Assembly: GCA_902558395.1 (NCBI GenBank)
Contig: CACEDS010000003.1
Coordinates: 220,920 to 284,919, forward strand
DNA length: 64,000 bases
Direction of reading: 5' to 3'
Source of the DNA: an uncultured SAR86 cluster bacterium
GTDB taxonomy: Bacteria > Pseudomonadota > Gammaproteobacteria > Magnimaribacterales > D2472
Shown here piece by piece: positions 52,830-61,783 of this stretch. The first letter of the stretch is position 1. Each line of letters opens with the position of its first letter. A program made the position numbers and the translations under genes. The notes beneath the pieces were generated by a model. That model was not told the origin of the DNA, ran no database searches, and saw only the letters and a program-made list of their open reading frames with translations.

Positions 52830-53778
52830 AGGAGTTGTTTTAATATCTGTTTTGATGATAGTTTTATTACTTTCATCAGTTGCAGTTCTAATTGGAAACA
52901 ATTATTTTGTTTCATTTAAAAGAGCTCAATATGCTGAATTCCAGACAGTATCTCTAAATATTTTTAGAAATATTGAATCTCTTGCACAAAAAAAGATTGA
53001 TAACGAACTTAGATTTAATTCAAAGATACATGCAAAGAATAATGCATTATTTCTTAATGATTTTATTTTTGAATTAAATAATGGCATTGTTACAGGAAAA
53101 ATTACTGACGCTTCAAACTGTTTTAACATTAATTCTATTGTCACAAAAGTTAAGAATGAATTTAAACCAAATGAAAAGAACATAGAAGTTTTTAAAAAAT
53201 TAATGAGTTTAAATGAAGTCGATTTAAATTTAACAGATGAAGCTATTGATCAAATTATTGATTGGATTGATGGTGACTCTAATCCAAGAGCATATGGTTT
53301 AGAAGATTATTACTATTCTGGACCATTAAACAACCCAAAAGAGTACACAGGTAGTAGATTGTTTTATGCACTTGCTGAGCTAAAGGGTCTTCCAGCTATA
53401 AGAAAGATAGGTTGGAACATTTTTGAGGATAATTTTTGTGTTTTTCCCGACAATATACTTAATGTAAATATAAACACACTTGAAATGCGTCATGACATGC
53501 TATTAGCTTCAATATTTTCAAATATGCCATATACTGATGCTCAATATATATTGGATAATATTCCCGAGGAAGGCTTTAGGGATATTAATGATCTTAAGCG
53601 AGCATTTCCATCTTATGAATTAGATAACGGAAATATGCATATTGAGTTTTCATCTTCAAAATTTACGCTTACCACATCATTTTCATACGAGAATTATGTT
53701 TCAGATTCTGTTAGTAAGATTTACTATGGAGCCAATAATAATAGCTATATTACCTCAAGAATTTATAATGGAATCTAA
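52813..53778 (+). CDS. gspK: Type II secretion minor pseudopilin K
   Basis: A 321-aa large minor pseudopilin. The leader MHYKTKG is followed by VVLISVLMIVLLLSSVAVL, lacking Glu5 as expected for the tip subunit. The globular domain has DASNCFNINSIV, IDQIIDWIDGD and SRLFYALAELKGLP, and a helical domain (LNVNINTLEMRHDMLLASIF) as in GspK. It abuts gspL. Confidence 0.92.
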   Translation: MHYKTKGVVLISVLMIVLLLSSVAVLIGNNYFVSFKRAQYAEFQTVSLNIFRNIESLAQKKIDNELRFNSKIHAKNNALFLNDFIFELNNGIVTGKITDASNCFNINSIVTKVKNEFKPNEKNIEVFKKLMSLNEVDLNLTDEAIDQIIDWIDGDSNPRAYGLEDYYYSGPLNNPKEYTGSRLFYALAELKGLPAIRKIGWNIFEDNFCVFPDNILNVNINTLEMRHDMLLASIFSNMPYTDAQYILDNIPEEGFRDINDLKRAFPSYELDNGNMHIEFSSSKFTLTTSFSYENYVSDSVSKIYYGANNNSYITSRIYNGI

Positions 53779-54927
53779 ATGAACTTCTACATAGCACATA
53801 TTCTTAGCTCAAACCTTGATTTAATTCATTTGTACAATGCAAGTAGTAAAAATGAATCTAAAAAAACGCTCAACTCACTTAGACAACTTGATGACATTGA
53901 TGATGCTGAATTACTTTTAGTTTTAATTCCATCATCGGAGGTTACCTCATATGAATTTATTCAAAATACCTCTTTATCTGAGCAAATAAATATTGCAAAT
54001 TTTATTTCTGATATTGATTCAAATTTTATTGATCCTGTATCTGATAATGAGTATTTTCTTTCTGAAGCAGCAGGATATGTTGTAAACAAAAGTTTTTTAA
54101 CTGAGTTAAATCAATATTTAAGTAATTTAAATTATAAAGTACATGTTACTCCAGAATATCTCATTAATTCATTTAATGATTCTGATTCTATTACTCAGAT
54201 AGATAAAAAATATATGTTTGCATATAAAAATAAATGCGGTTTTAGTATTTCCGGTAACAATCTAAATCAATACTTAGAGCTTGTTGTTAATGACAAGCCA
54301 AACTATGAGCCAATAATTTATAGCTCTAACATTGATTTAAATAATAAATTCAAGTCTACATATGAGAATAAGGATTTTGTATTTCAGGATGTTGACAGTA
54401 CAAAAGTAGAATCTTTGCCTAATTTTTTTAAAATTAACTTATCTTTAAATTTATTTATAAAGAAAATGAATTTTTCTAGAGCACAATTAATCAGTTCTCT
54501 ATTAGCCATATTTTTTATAATTGTTGCTCCCAATTACCTTGTTTATAAAAACAAGCATGATGCTCAACTATTTGTTGATGCTACTTTTAATATTTTTTCT
54601 TCATTAAGCAAGGATATTAATAGGGTGGTAGCCCCCAGGAACCAAATAGATCAGATTTTAGAAAACGTTCCTATGAATAATACACCTGATATTAAGCTTC
54701 CAAACTTAGATTTATTCTTTAAATATGGCGAAAAATATATTTCAGATATTACAGTTGATGTAAAAAACTCCTCTGCAAAAGTAAAGATAAATTCGATGCC
54801 TTCTTTTCAATTTAATATATTAAAAAACGGGGCTGAAAAATTAAATATTAAAATTTCTGAACAAAACTTAGAAACAACAGATGGCAATATTGATGGAGTA
54901 TTAAACCTAAAATATGAAAATAATTAA
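53779..54927 (+). CDS. gspL: Type II secretion protein L
   Basis: A 382-aa bitopic protein. The cytoplasmic actin-like domain (about 1-225) is diverged, one membrane helix spans about 241-258 (LLAIFFIIVAPNYLVYKN), and a periplasmic ferredoxin-like domain ends the protein. It couples GspE to the inner-membrane complex. The assignment rests on layout, size and position between gspK and gspM more than on strong motifs. It overlaps gspM by 14 bp. Confidence 0.85.
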   Translation: MNFYIAHILSSNLDLIHLYNASSKNESKKTLNSLRQLDDIDDAELLLVLIPSSEVTSYEFIQNTSLSEQINIANFISDIDSNFIDPVSDNEYFLSEAAGYVVNKSFLTELNQYLSNLNYKVHVTPEYLINSFNDSDSITQIDKKYMFAYKNKCGFSISGNNLNQYLELVVNDKPNYEPIIYSSNIDLNNKFKSTYENKDFVFQDVDSTKVESLPNFFKINLSLNLFIKKMNFSRAQLISSLLAIFFIIVAPNYLVYKNKHDAQLFVDATFNIFSSLSKDINRVVAPRNQIDQILENVPMNNTPDIKLPNLDLFFKYGEKYISDITVDVKNSSAKVKINSMPSFQFNILKNGAEKLNIKISEQNLETTDGNIDGVLNLKYENN

Positions 54928-55366
54928 TTTATATAAAAATCTTCAAGAAAGAGAAAGGAAACTAGTTCTGATTTCCTTTGTTTTAATTATTTTTCTTATT
55001 CTATATTTTTCATTTATGAATGTTTATTCGAGTTATACCAGGTCCTCAATAAACTTAGCAAAAGCTAAATCAGACTACGAATATGTTCACAATAAAGTTA
55101 AACTTTTTGAAAGTTCCTATAACAAAAAAAATCTTAGCAGTGAGAATATTGAAAGAATAATTATTGATAACAGTTTTCAGGATAATATAACTAATCTCAA
55201 TATAACTGAGAAAAACTCATCCATTTACATAAGTTTCTTATCTACTAATATCAGTGATGCTGTTACTCTTTCAGAAAAACTAGTTAATAGTTCCAATAGC
55301 GAAATAGCTAATATTAAATATGAAAACTTTAACAATAAAGTAAGCGCTGAATTAATATTTAACTAG
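54914..55366 (+). CDS. gspM: Type II secretion protein M
   Basis: A 150-aa protein with an N-terminal cytoplasmic NLYKNLQERERKL segment (family pattern of an amphipathic start), one membrane helix (about 18-36) and a ferredoxin-like periplasmic domain. It pairs with GspL. It is the last gsp gene and no gspN follows. Its stop shares the palindromic CTAG with the stop of the convergent ppx gene, so the two genes overlap by 4 bp without room for a terminator. Confidence 0.83.
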   Translation: MKIINLYKNLQERERKLVLISFVLIIFLILYFSFMNVYSSYTRSSINLAKAKSDYEYVHNKVKLFESSYNKKNLSSENIERIIIDNSFQDNITNLNITEKNSSIYISFLSTNISDAVTLSEKLVNSSNSEIANIKYENFNNKVSAELIFN

Positions 55367-56223
55367 CTTCTTGAGATCGTTATCTTATCTGAATAGAGCT
55401 CATGGAAGGTCTTTACTGCAATTGAATCAGAAACTCCCCATTTAGTTGATTTGATAGTTTTTACTTTTAAAAGTTTTGCAATTTCGATATAAATTTTTAA
55501 TGCTTCATCTATAACGTCAGCTCTATCATTGGCTAGATTATATTTTTTTATTTTTTCATTAAGACTTAATACACCTAGCTCATTGGCAAATTGAATAAGA
55601 TCATTAGTTGGCATCTTGTTTGATTCATAGATTTTTAAAAAAGATCTAATGTTGCCTCCCAGACCGACTAAAAACTCTACTTTATTTTGTTTTTTCAACC
55701 AATTCTTTAATCTTTTCCATTCACTCAGATCATTTTTATTAAGCATTCCTCTTACAGCCCCTAATTGGAATGATTGAATAATATGCCGATCATCTTGGTA
55801 TATATAGATTTCTGTACTTCCTCCGCCCACATCTACAAATACATTTTTATTTTTTGATTGAGCTTTAGGATGAAGACTAATTAATTTTGCTTCTTCTAAT
55901 CCTGAGATTATTCTAATCGGGTGTTCAATTTTATTTTCAACATATCTTCTAGCGTCTTCTGAGTTTTGAGTATCTCTAAAAGCGCTAGTAGCAACTATTT
56001 CATACATTTTGATATTATTTTTTTCAAAATTCTTTTGATATTTTTTTAAAGTTTTTACTAATTCATTTAATTTATTTTCTTTCAGAAAACCATCTTTAAA
56101 GACGTTTGAACCCAATCTTATAGATGATCTTATTCCTTCTATGAATTCAATTGATGTTGGAGTGGTCTTAAAAATTTTAGACTTTATGGCATTTGTGCCT
56201 ATGTCAATTGAAGCAATTTTCAT
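55363..56223 (-). CDS. ppx: Exopolyphosphatase / guanosine pentaphosphatase family protein, short form
   Basis: A 286-aa Ppx/GppA protein. It has the N-terminal phosphate loop IASIDIGTNAIKSKI, EIVATSAFRDTQN, ISGLEEAKLI, and the second loop VFVDVGGGSTEIYI. It comprises only the two ASKHA-type domains, without the C-terminal HD-like region of E. coli Ppx (about 510 aa), as in short actinobacterial or epsilonproteobacterial forms. It starts on the TAATG overlap with ppk2, so both are made from one mRNA, giving an opposed pair of polyphosphate-using and polyphosphate-degrading enzymes. Confidence 0.9.
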   Translation of the reverse strand: MKIASIDIGTNAIKSKIFKTTPTSIEFIEGIRSSIRLGSNVFKDGFLKENKLNELVKTLKKYQKNFEKNNIKMYEIVATSAFRDTQNSEDARRYVENKIEHPIRIISGLEEAKLISLHPKAQSKNKNVFVDVGGGSTEIYIYQDDRHIIQSFQLGAVRGMLNKNDLSEWKRLKNWLKKQNKVEFLVGLGGNIRSFLKIYESNKMPTNDLIQFANELGVLSLNEKIKKYNLANDRADVIDEALKIYIEIAKLLKVKTIKSTKWGVSDSIAVKTFHELYSDKITISRS

Positions 56224-57062
56224 TATGTATCATCACTATATTTGCTTATTATCATAAACTGCTCATAAGTAAGATTTTCAAAAGTAACACCTTCAATAGT
56301 TGCGCTATAGTTTGCAAGGCTTTTTGAATACTTTGCAGGTTTCAGTATTTTTTTATTTTCATATTCCGTTTTTATAAGAAGATATCTTAATGATGTTAGA
56401 CGACCAATCATTTTATTATTTGAATTTATGGATACCCATGGAGATTTATCAGTTGAAGTTTTATCAAACATCTGATCCTTATAAAGAGTGAAGGCATCCC
56501 ACTTGGTAACAATTTTTTCATCATTCTTAGTGAGTTTCCAATATTTTAGTTGTGAGTTTTTTCTTGCATTCATTCTTCTTGTTTGTTGATCTCTTGATAA
56601 AGAAAAATAAAATTTTGTTAACTCAATTCCACTATTTATTAATTCATGCTCCCATTTATTTACTCTTTTCATAAATGTTCTATATTGATGTTCGTTGCAA
56701 TAACCCATTATTGGTTCGGTTATTGCTCTGGTATACCAAGATCTATCAAGAAAAGAGATCTCACCTTTTTTTGGTAAAACTTTTTCCCATCTCTGAAACC
56801 AGTGTGAGGACTCCCATTTAGTTGGAATACCTAGTTGTACGTAATTAAAATTTTTTGGTCTTAGATATTCTGAAAAAAATTTTATTGCAGAACTTTTACC
56901 AGCAGTATCTCTTCCTTCAAAAACAATGCATATTTTCCTATCATTTTTAATGACATCTTCTTGAAGTTTCAATAATTCAATTTGAAGACGACGTTTTTCA
57001 ACAGAGTATGCCTTAGCTTCAAGTCTTTTATATTCTGCTTGGTCTAATGAGATTAGTGACAT
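56223..57062 (-). CDS. ppk2: Polyphosphate kinase 2 family protein
   Basis: A 279-aa PPK2 of the one-domain type. Walker A is FEGRDTAGKSSAIKFF, with AGKSS where many have AGKGG. The catalytic region continues with IPTKWESSHWFQRW, Walker B ISFLDRSWYTR, and the lid with LKYWKLTKND. These enzymes transfer phosphate between polyphosphate and nucleotides. Direction and nucleotide choice (ADP, GDP or AMP) are not readable. It leads the ppk2-ppx unit and diverges from pit across a region that holds a Pho-box-like repeat. Confidence 0.93.
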   Translation of the reverse strand: MSLISLDQAEYKRLEAKAYSVEKRRLQIELLKLQEDVIKNDRKICIVFEGRDTAGKSSAIKFFSEYLRPKNFNYVQLGIPTKWESSHWFQRWEKVLPKKGEISFLDRSWYTRAITEPIMGYCNEHQYRTFMKRVNKWEHELINSGIELTKFYFSLSRDQQTRRMNARKNSQLKYWKLTKNDEKIVTKWDAFTLYKDQMFDKTSTDKSPWVSINSNNKMIGRLTSLRYLLIKTEYENKKILKPAKYSKSLANYSATIEGVTFENLTYEQFMIISKYSDDT

Positions 57063-57119
57063 AAATTTTTATGATAGTGTTTCTTGTTCTATAAGTTTAT
57101 TAGAATTAAAATTACCAAA

Positions 57120-57137
57120 ACTTACAATAATGTAACA
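57120..57137. promoter_or_regulatory. Candidate Pho box between ppk2 and pit
   Basis: On the plus strand ACTTACA-ATAA-TGTAACA, and on the minus strand TGTTACA-TTAT-TGTAAGT, both give two heptamers with 11-bp periodicity. The minus-strand reading (toward ppk2-ppx) fits the CTGTNAY consensus better. A TTATAC at 57157-57162 is a -10 candidate for pit. The site lies 54 bp before pit and 57 bp before ppk2. Confidence 0.5.
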
Positions 57138-57191
57138 TCAAGGATTCAAAGAACCATTATACTTGCCGTTGCTTTAATTTAAATTATTATT

Positions 57192-58436
57192 ATGGAAAAT
57201 TTATTTTTGGATCCAACGCTAATAATTATAATAGCCGCAGTTGTTGGTTTTTTTATGGCTTATGGAATTGGAGCCAATGATGTAGCTAACGCAATGGGTA
57301 CTTCAGTTGGCAGTAAAGCCATAACCCTGAAACAGGCTGTCATAATTGCTGCAATTTTTGAGTTCTTAGGTGCTTATTTTGCTGGCGGTGAAGTAACATC
57401 GACAATAAGAAAAGGAATCGTTGATCCATTTTTATACACCAATGATGTAAATATATTTATTATTGGTATGCTGTCCTCGCTACTAGCTGCTGGTTTTTGG
57501 TTAATAATTGCAAGCTCAAGGGGCTGGCCCGTCTCTACAACTCATTCAATTGTTGGTGCTATTGTTGGGTTTGTTTTAATATCAAAAGGAGCTTCAAACG
57601 TATCATGGGGAACAGTTGGCAATATTGCTTCAAGTTGGATTACTTCACCAGTGATTTCTGGTCTTATGGCATTTTTACTTTATTTATCTGCAAAATATTT
57701 GATTTTAGATAGGAAAAACCCTAAACAAGCGGCGACATACTTTATTCCTTTTTATAGTTTCTTCGTGTCTGCTGTCATATGCCTTGTAACTGCAAGAAAA
57801 GGTTTAAAGCATGTAGGCATTAATTGGACAGACAACGAAATATATTTATTTACAATCGGTATTAGTCTCGCAGTTTCTATTTTTACATTTATATTTCTAT
57901 TTGCTAAATCAAAAAATATAAAAAATGTTGAAAGTCAATTTGGAATCTTAATGGTTGTTACAGCATGTGCTATGGCTTTTGCTCATGGCTCTAATGATGT
58001 TGCAAATGCAATTGGTCCAATTGCAGCAATTGTATCAATAGTATCTTCTGATGGAACAATTCAAAGTTCATCCGAATTAAATTCGTGGGTTTTACTACTG
58101 GGTGCTGTAGGTATAGTTTTTGGTCTAGCAATTATGGGAAGACACGTTATCAAAACTGTTGGTGAAAAAATTACAACGCTAACACCGAGCTTAGGTTTTT
58201 CTGCAAATATGGCTACTGCATCAACAGTTCTTGCTGCATCTTATCTTGGCTTTCCAATATCCACTACACATACATTAGTAGGAGGAGTCATTGGAGTTGG
58301 TTTAGCAAGAGGGTATGAATATTTAGACATAAGCTCAATTAAAAGAATTTTTGCTTCTTGGATAATAACAATACCTGTTGGAGCTACATTCACAATTTTG
58401 TTTTATGTAATTCTAAGATTAATTTTTAATGTTTAA
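57192..58436 (+). CDS. pit: PiT-family inorganic phosphate transporter
   Basis: A 414-aa inner-membrane permease with about 10-11 membrane segments and the two PiT signature repeats: YGIGANDVANAMGTSVGSKA near the N terminus and FAHGSNDVANAIGPIAAI in the C half. Paired SRGWPVSTTHSIVGAIVG and GFPISTTHTLVGGVIGVG also occur. The short variable loop is typical of bacterial Pit. It may be PhoB-linked because of the upstream repeat. It converges with tetR, leaving 2 bp between the stops. Confidence 0.95.
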   Translation: MENLFLDPTLIIIIAAVVGFFMAYGIGANDVANAMGTSVGSKAITLKQAVIIAAIFEFLGAYFAGGEVTSTIRKGIVDPFLYTNDVNIFIIGMLSSLLAAGFWLIIASSRGWPVSTTHSIVGAIVGFVLISKGASNVSWGTVGNIASSWITSPVISGLMAFLLYLSAKYLILDRKNPKQAATYFIPFYSFFVSAVICLVTARKGLKHVGINWTDNEIYLFTIGISLAVSIFTFIFLFAKSKNIKNVESQFGILMVVTACAMAFAHGSNDVANAIGPIAAIVSIVSSDGTIQSSSELNSWVLLLGAVGIVFGLAIMGRHVIKTVGEKITTLTPSLGFSANMATASTVLAASYLGFPISTTHTLVGGVIGVGLARGYEYLDISSIKRIFASWIITIPVGATFTILFYVILRLIFNV

Positions 58437-58438
58437 AG

Positions 58439-59035
58439 TTAAGAACTTTGGTTAACCCAATCTAATAAGTATGCATGTCCGGCTCTATGGGCTTCAATTT
58501 TTCCAACTTCATCAATAGAATCATTTTCTTTTAGATTCAAAGAAAAAATTGAAATAATAATTTGAGTAAAAACCCTGTATACACCATCTTTATTAAACAT
58601 CTCAGGCAATTTGATATTCATATCAACAAAAGACTGAATTACGGAAGATAATTCGTTAAATTTATCTGTTTCTAAAGAGGGACTAAACTCATTTGAAAGG
58701 ATAAGTTTTTGAGCTTTTAAATTATTATCAAAGTAATCATAAAGAATGCCAACGCACCTCAGGACAATTACAGAAAGATTGTCAGTTTTAATATTTTCAG
58801 ACTTAGATTTAAAATCTCTAATACACTCGCTTATATAAATATTAGACATCTCTGATTTTAACGATTTAGGTGTAGGAAAAAATTTATAGGTAGACGTTCT
58901 TTTAAGTCCTGATAATTCCGATATGTGAGCAATAGTTATATTATCAATGCCTTCCTCAAGCAAAATTTTCTCGGCAGTTTCAATTATGGTTTGAATTCTT
59001 AATTTGCTTCTACTTTGTTTAGGAGGATTTTGCAT
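58439..59035 (-). CDS. TetR-family transcriptional regulator
   Basis: A 198-aa protein with an N-terminal TetR helix-turn-helix (about residues 10-55: IIETAEKILLEEGIDNITIAHISELSGL, KRTSTYKFFP) and an all-helical ligand domain that I cannot assign. It is divergent from the TBDT-phytase unit, and a perfect 12-bp CGACA-TT-TGTCG palindrome 11 bp before its start is the obvious operator. I infer autoregulation and possibly control of the TBDT-phytase genes together with PhoB. Confidence 0.88.
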   Translation of the reverse strand: MQNPPKQSRSKLRIQTIIETAEKILLEEGIDNITIAHISELSGLKRTSTYKFFPTPKSLKSEMSNIYISECIRDFKSKSENIKTDNLSVIVLRCVGILYDYFDNNLKAQKLILSNEFSPSLETDKFNELSSVIQSFVDMNIKLPEMFNKDGVYRVFTQIIISIFSLNLKENDSIDEVGKIEAHRAGHAYLLDWVNQSS

Positions 59036-59046
59036 AACTTAATTAT

Positions 59047-59058
59047 CGACATTTGTCG
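59047..59058. promoter_or_regulatory. Candidate TetR operator (CGACATTTGTCG)
   Basis: Perfect 5-bp arms, CGACA and TGTCG, flank a TT centre in the tetR-TBDT intergenic region. A related ATGTGCGACAT element lies at 59116-59126. The site overlaps the first candidate Pho box by 6 bp, so competition between regulators is possible. Confidence 0.5.
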
Positions 59059-59123
59059 TATAAATGTAAATCCTAAAATATCTACGTCACATGAATGTTG
59101 CAAAAATTTTCATTAATGTGCGA
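59053..59123 (+). promoter_or_regulatory. Candidate Pho boxes upstream of the TBDT-phytase unit
   Basis: TTGTCGT-ATAA-ATGTAAA (59053-59070) matches a Pho box layout. A second group, CGTCACA-TGAA-TGTTGCA (59085-59102), also has an 11-bp period, followed by TTTTCAT and TGTGCGA half-site-like elements. A TAAAAT at 59136-59141 is a candidate -10. The individual half-sites are imperfect. Confidence 0.45.
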
Positions 59124-59187
59124 CATATTATTCAATAAAATGATACCTTGCTATAAGTTTTTTTTCATACTAAATAAGAGGTAAATT

Positions 59188-61725
59188 ATGTATAAAAAAT
59201 TATTATCTGTACTAGCACTATTATCAATTTCAAATTCTTTTATTGCTCAAGAGTCAGAAGATAGCGTCGAAGAGGTGGTAACTGTTGGTACTAAGGCAAG
59301 TTTAATATCTGCAATTGATAAGCAAAGAAATTCAAATTTAATTGTATCAGTTGTTGATTCTGATGCATTAGGTGACTTCCCCGATACAACTGCAGCTGAA
59401 GCCATTAGAAGATTATCAGGTATTACAGTTGAAAACGATCAGGGTGAAGGCCGATATGTAAATATCAGAGGCATATCTGGTGATCTCAATTCAATTTCTG
59501 TAAATGGTGCTCTTGTGCCTGCTCCTGAAGGTGGAAGAACAGTCATGCTTGATGGTTTGCCAACAGAGTTACTTGATTCTATAGAAGTATATAAATCTCT
59601 TACAGCTGATAAAGATGCTGATTCAATAGGCGGCAGAATTGAATTTAATACAAAGAGAGCAACTTCGCTTGACGGAACGTTATTAAAAGCAAAATTAGAC
59701 ACTTCTTATAATACACAATCTAAAAATTCTGATAACCCAAAAATGGCTTTAACTTATGGGTCAATGATTTCAGACAATGTTGGTCATGTTCTTGGTGTCA
59801 CTTATGCAAGTAAGCAGATCGTTACATATAACAACGAGACTGGTTTTCCAGCATGGGACACAGATAATGGAAATATTTTTCTTGATGATGACTGGGAAAT
59901 GAGATTTTATGATTTAACAAGAGAAAGGACTGGTATTACTTATGATATTGATATGGTTGTAAATGACGAAACAGCAATATACGCGAATTTTTTATATAAC
60001 CACTATGAAGATGATGAATTAAGAAATAAAGAAGAATTTGGTAAATTAAAAACTGGTAATGTTTTTGTTAATTCAAGTGAAATTAATAGAATTAGAAGAG
60101 ATGCGGAAGTTAGAAAAAGAATAGAAACTCGAGATATTAGAACAGCTATACTTGGTGGTGAAACTCTGATCAATGGATGGTTTACAGAAGTTCAACTTAG
60201 TCATTCTTATGCTGAAGAAAATGATACAGATAACGTTGATGTGACATTTAGAAGTAAAACAATTGATGCTGATGACTGTGGGGGTCCTTGTGGTACTTTC
60301 TTTTATAACAATCCACAAAAAGTTGGATTAGCTCTATCTTCATATGCCCAAGGAGTTCTTTATGCAGATTTAAATGTCGACGCATGGGAAGAAGATTGGA
60401 GCTTAATTAAAGATACTGAAACTGCTTTTAGTGTTGATATGACTAAAGATGGTTTTACTTTTATGAATGCCCCAACAACTGTGAAATATGGTTTTAAATA
60501 TAGATCAAGAGAGAAGAAAGGCGACAGCAATAAAATCGAAGTTGATGATGATAATGTACAAGCTTTGCTTCAATCTGAATTTGGACCATACACAAGATCA
60601 TGGCCATTCGTTGGACAGCAGGTTGGACCACATGCTGACGAGAACCTTCTATATGCTAGAAAAGGTCAATACACTGGCGGACCTGATTATGATAATTTTT
60701 CTGAAGATTTTACGACTAATGAAGATATAACAGCATTATATCTCATGGGCACAATGGAATTTGATAAAGCTATTGTAATTGCTGGTATCAGAATTGAAGA
60801 TACTGATTATGATACTCTTGGATATAATGATGGCGATATAAATGATGTTTTAACAGCTAGTAAAAGTTATACATTTGTATCTCCAAGCTTGAATGTTAAA
60901 TATTTTCTTAATGATCAAACTATTGTTAGAGGAGCTATTTGGAGAGCATTATCAAGACCTGGATTTGGTCAGGCAAATTTGATTGCTGATATTAAAGAAA
61001 GTGATGGAGATGAAACCTATAAAGGTGAAATGGGAAATCCTGATCTCGACCCATACGAAGCAACAAATTTTGATATATCTATTGAGCATTACGGTGAAGG
61101 TTCATTTGCTTCATTTGGTTATTTCAAAAAAAATATTGAAAATGCAATTTATCCATTAGCTGTTGCAAATACAACTATTAATGGATTACTGTTCAGCGAG
61201 CTATTAACATATGTAAATACAGATGATTCTGATGTAGATGGATTTGAATTAAATATTTTCAGAGAGCTTGACATGTTACCTGAGCCTTTTGATGGTTTGT
61301 TTCTTTCAATGAATATTACTAAAACTGATGGAAATTCTTCTTTAACTGTAGATAGTGGAACTGTAACATTTCCATTTAGAAAATTATCGGAAGATGTTTC
61401 AAATATTTCTATAGGCTATGATAAAAATAAGTTTGATATCAGACTTTCAGCAGTTTCAAGATCTCCTTATTTAGATTATCTAGCTGATGATGATATTGAG
61501 ACTGTTCAAGAAGATTTAGACAACAACAATATTAGATATACAGATGACCACACTCAATTAGACTTTAATTTGAAATATAAAATTAATGAACAAATGAGTG
61601 TCAAATTTGATATAAGTAATATTACAGATGAACCTGAATTTTATTATTGGGGTACCCCCAATAGGTTATCTCAATATGATGAGTATGGTAGAACATATTC
61701 TATTGGTATAAGGTATAATCTGTAA
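59188..61725 (+). CDS. TonB-dependent receptor paired with phytase
   Basis: An 845-aa outer-membrane receptor. The signal peptide (about residues 1-20) is followed by a TonB-box-like VEEVVTVG, a plug with FPDTTAAEAIRRLSGITVENDQGEGRYVNIRG, and the barrel with GAIWRALSRPGFGQANL and a final GIRYNL. The plug motif (AEALRRLxGVxxxxDxGEGRxVxIRG) is typical of the large proteobacterial/sugar-type TBDT group. The Shine-Dalgarno AAGAGG precedes the ATG. A hairpin and then the phytase gene follow, so the likely ligand is phytate, its lower inositol phosphates, or the metal-bound form. Confidence 0.93.
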   Translation: MYKKLLSVLALLSISNSFIAQESEDSVEEVVTVGTKASLISAIDKQRNSNLIVSVVDSDALGDFPDTTAAEAIRRLSGITVENDQGEGRYVNIRGISGDLNSISVNGALVPAPEGGRTVMLDGLPTELLDSIEVYKSLTADKDADSIGGRIEFNTKRATSLDGTLLKAKLDTSYNTQSKNSDNPKMALTYGSMISDNVGHVLGVTYASKQIVTYNNETGFPAWDTDNGNIFLDDDWEMRFYDLTRERTGITYDIDMVVNDETAIYANFLYNHYEDDELRNKEEFGKLKTGNVFVNSSEINRIRRDAEVRKRIETRDIRTAILGGETLINGWFTEVQLSHSYAEENDTDNVDVTFRSKTIDADDCGGPCGTFFYNNPQKVGLALSSYAQGVLYADLNVDAWEEDWSLIKDTETAFSVDMTKDGFTFMNAPTTVKYGFKYRSREKKGDSNKIEVDDDNVQALLQSEFGPYTRSWPFVGQQVGPHADENLLYARKGQYTGGPDYDNFSEDFTTNEDITALYLMGTMEFDKAIVIAGIRIEDTDYDTLGYNDGDINDVLTASKSYTFVSPSLNVKYFLNDQTIVRGAIWRALSRPGFGQANLIADIKESDGDETYKGEMGNPDLDPYEATNFDISIEHYGEGSFASFGYFKKNIENAIYPLAVANTTINGLLFSELLTYVNTDDSDVDGFELNIFRELDMLPEPFDGLFLSMNITKTDGNSSLTVDSGTVTFPFRKLSEDVSNISIGYDKNKFDIRLSAVSRSPYLDYLADDDIETVQEDLDNNNIRYTDDHTQLDFNLKYKINEQMSVKFDISNITDEPEFYYWGTPNRLSQYDEYGRTYSIGIRYNL

Positions 61726-61739
61726 CCTAATTAACTCAT

Positions 61740-61768
61740 AAAGGCAGCGTTATAACGTTGCCTTTTTT
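61740..61768 (+). terminator. Intrinsic terminator between TBDT and phytase
   Basis: AAAGGCAGCGTTA and TAACGTTGCCTTT form a 13-bp stem with one G-T pair and almost no loop, followed by a T run. It lies 14 bp after the receptor stop and 15 bp before the phytase ATG, so it may lower phytase expression relative to the receptor. Confidence 0.85.
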
Positions 61769-61783
61769 ATTAAAAATTTATAC

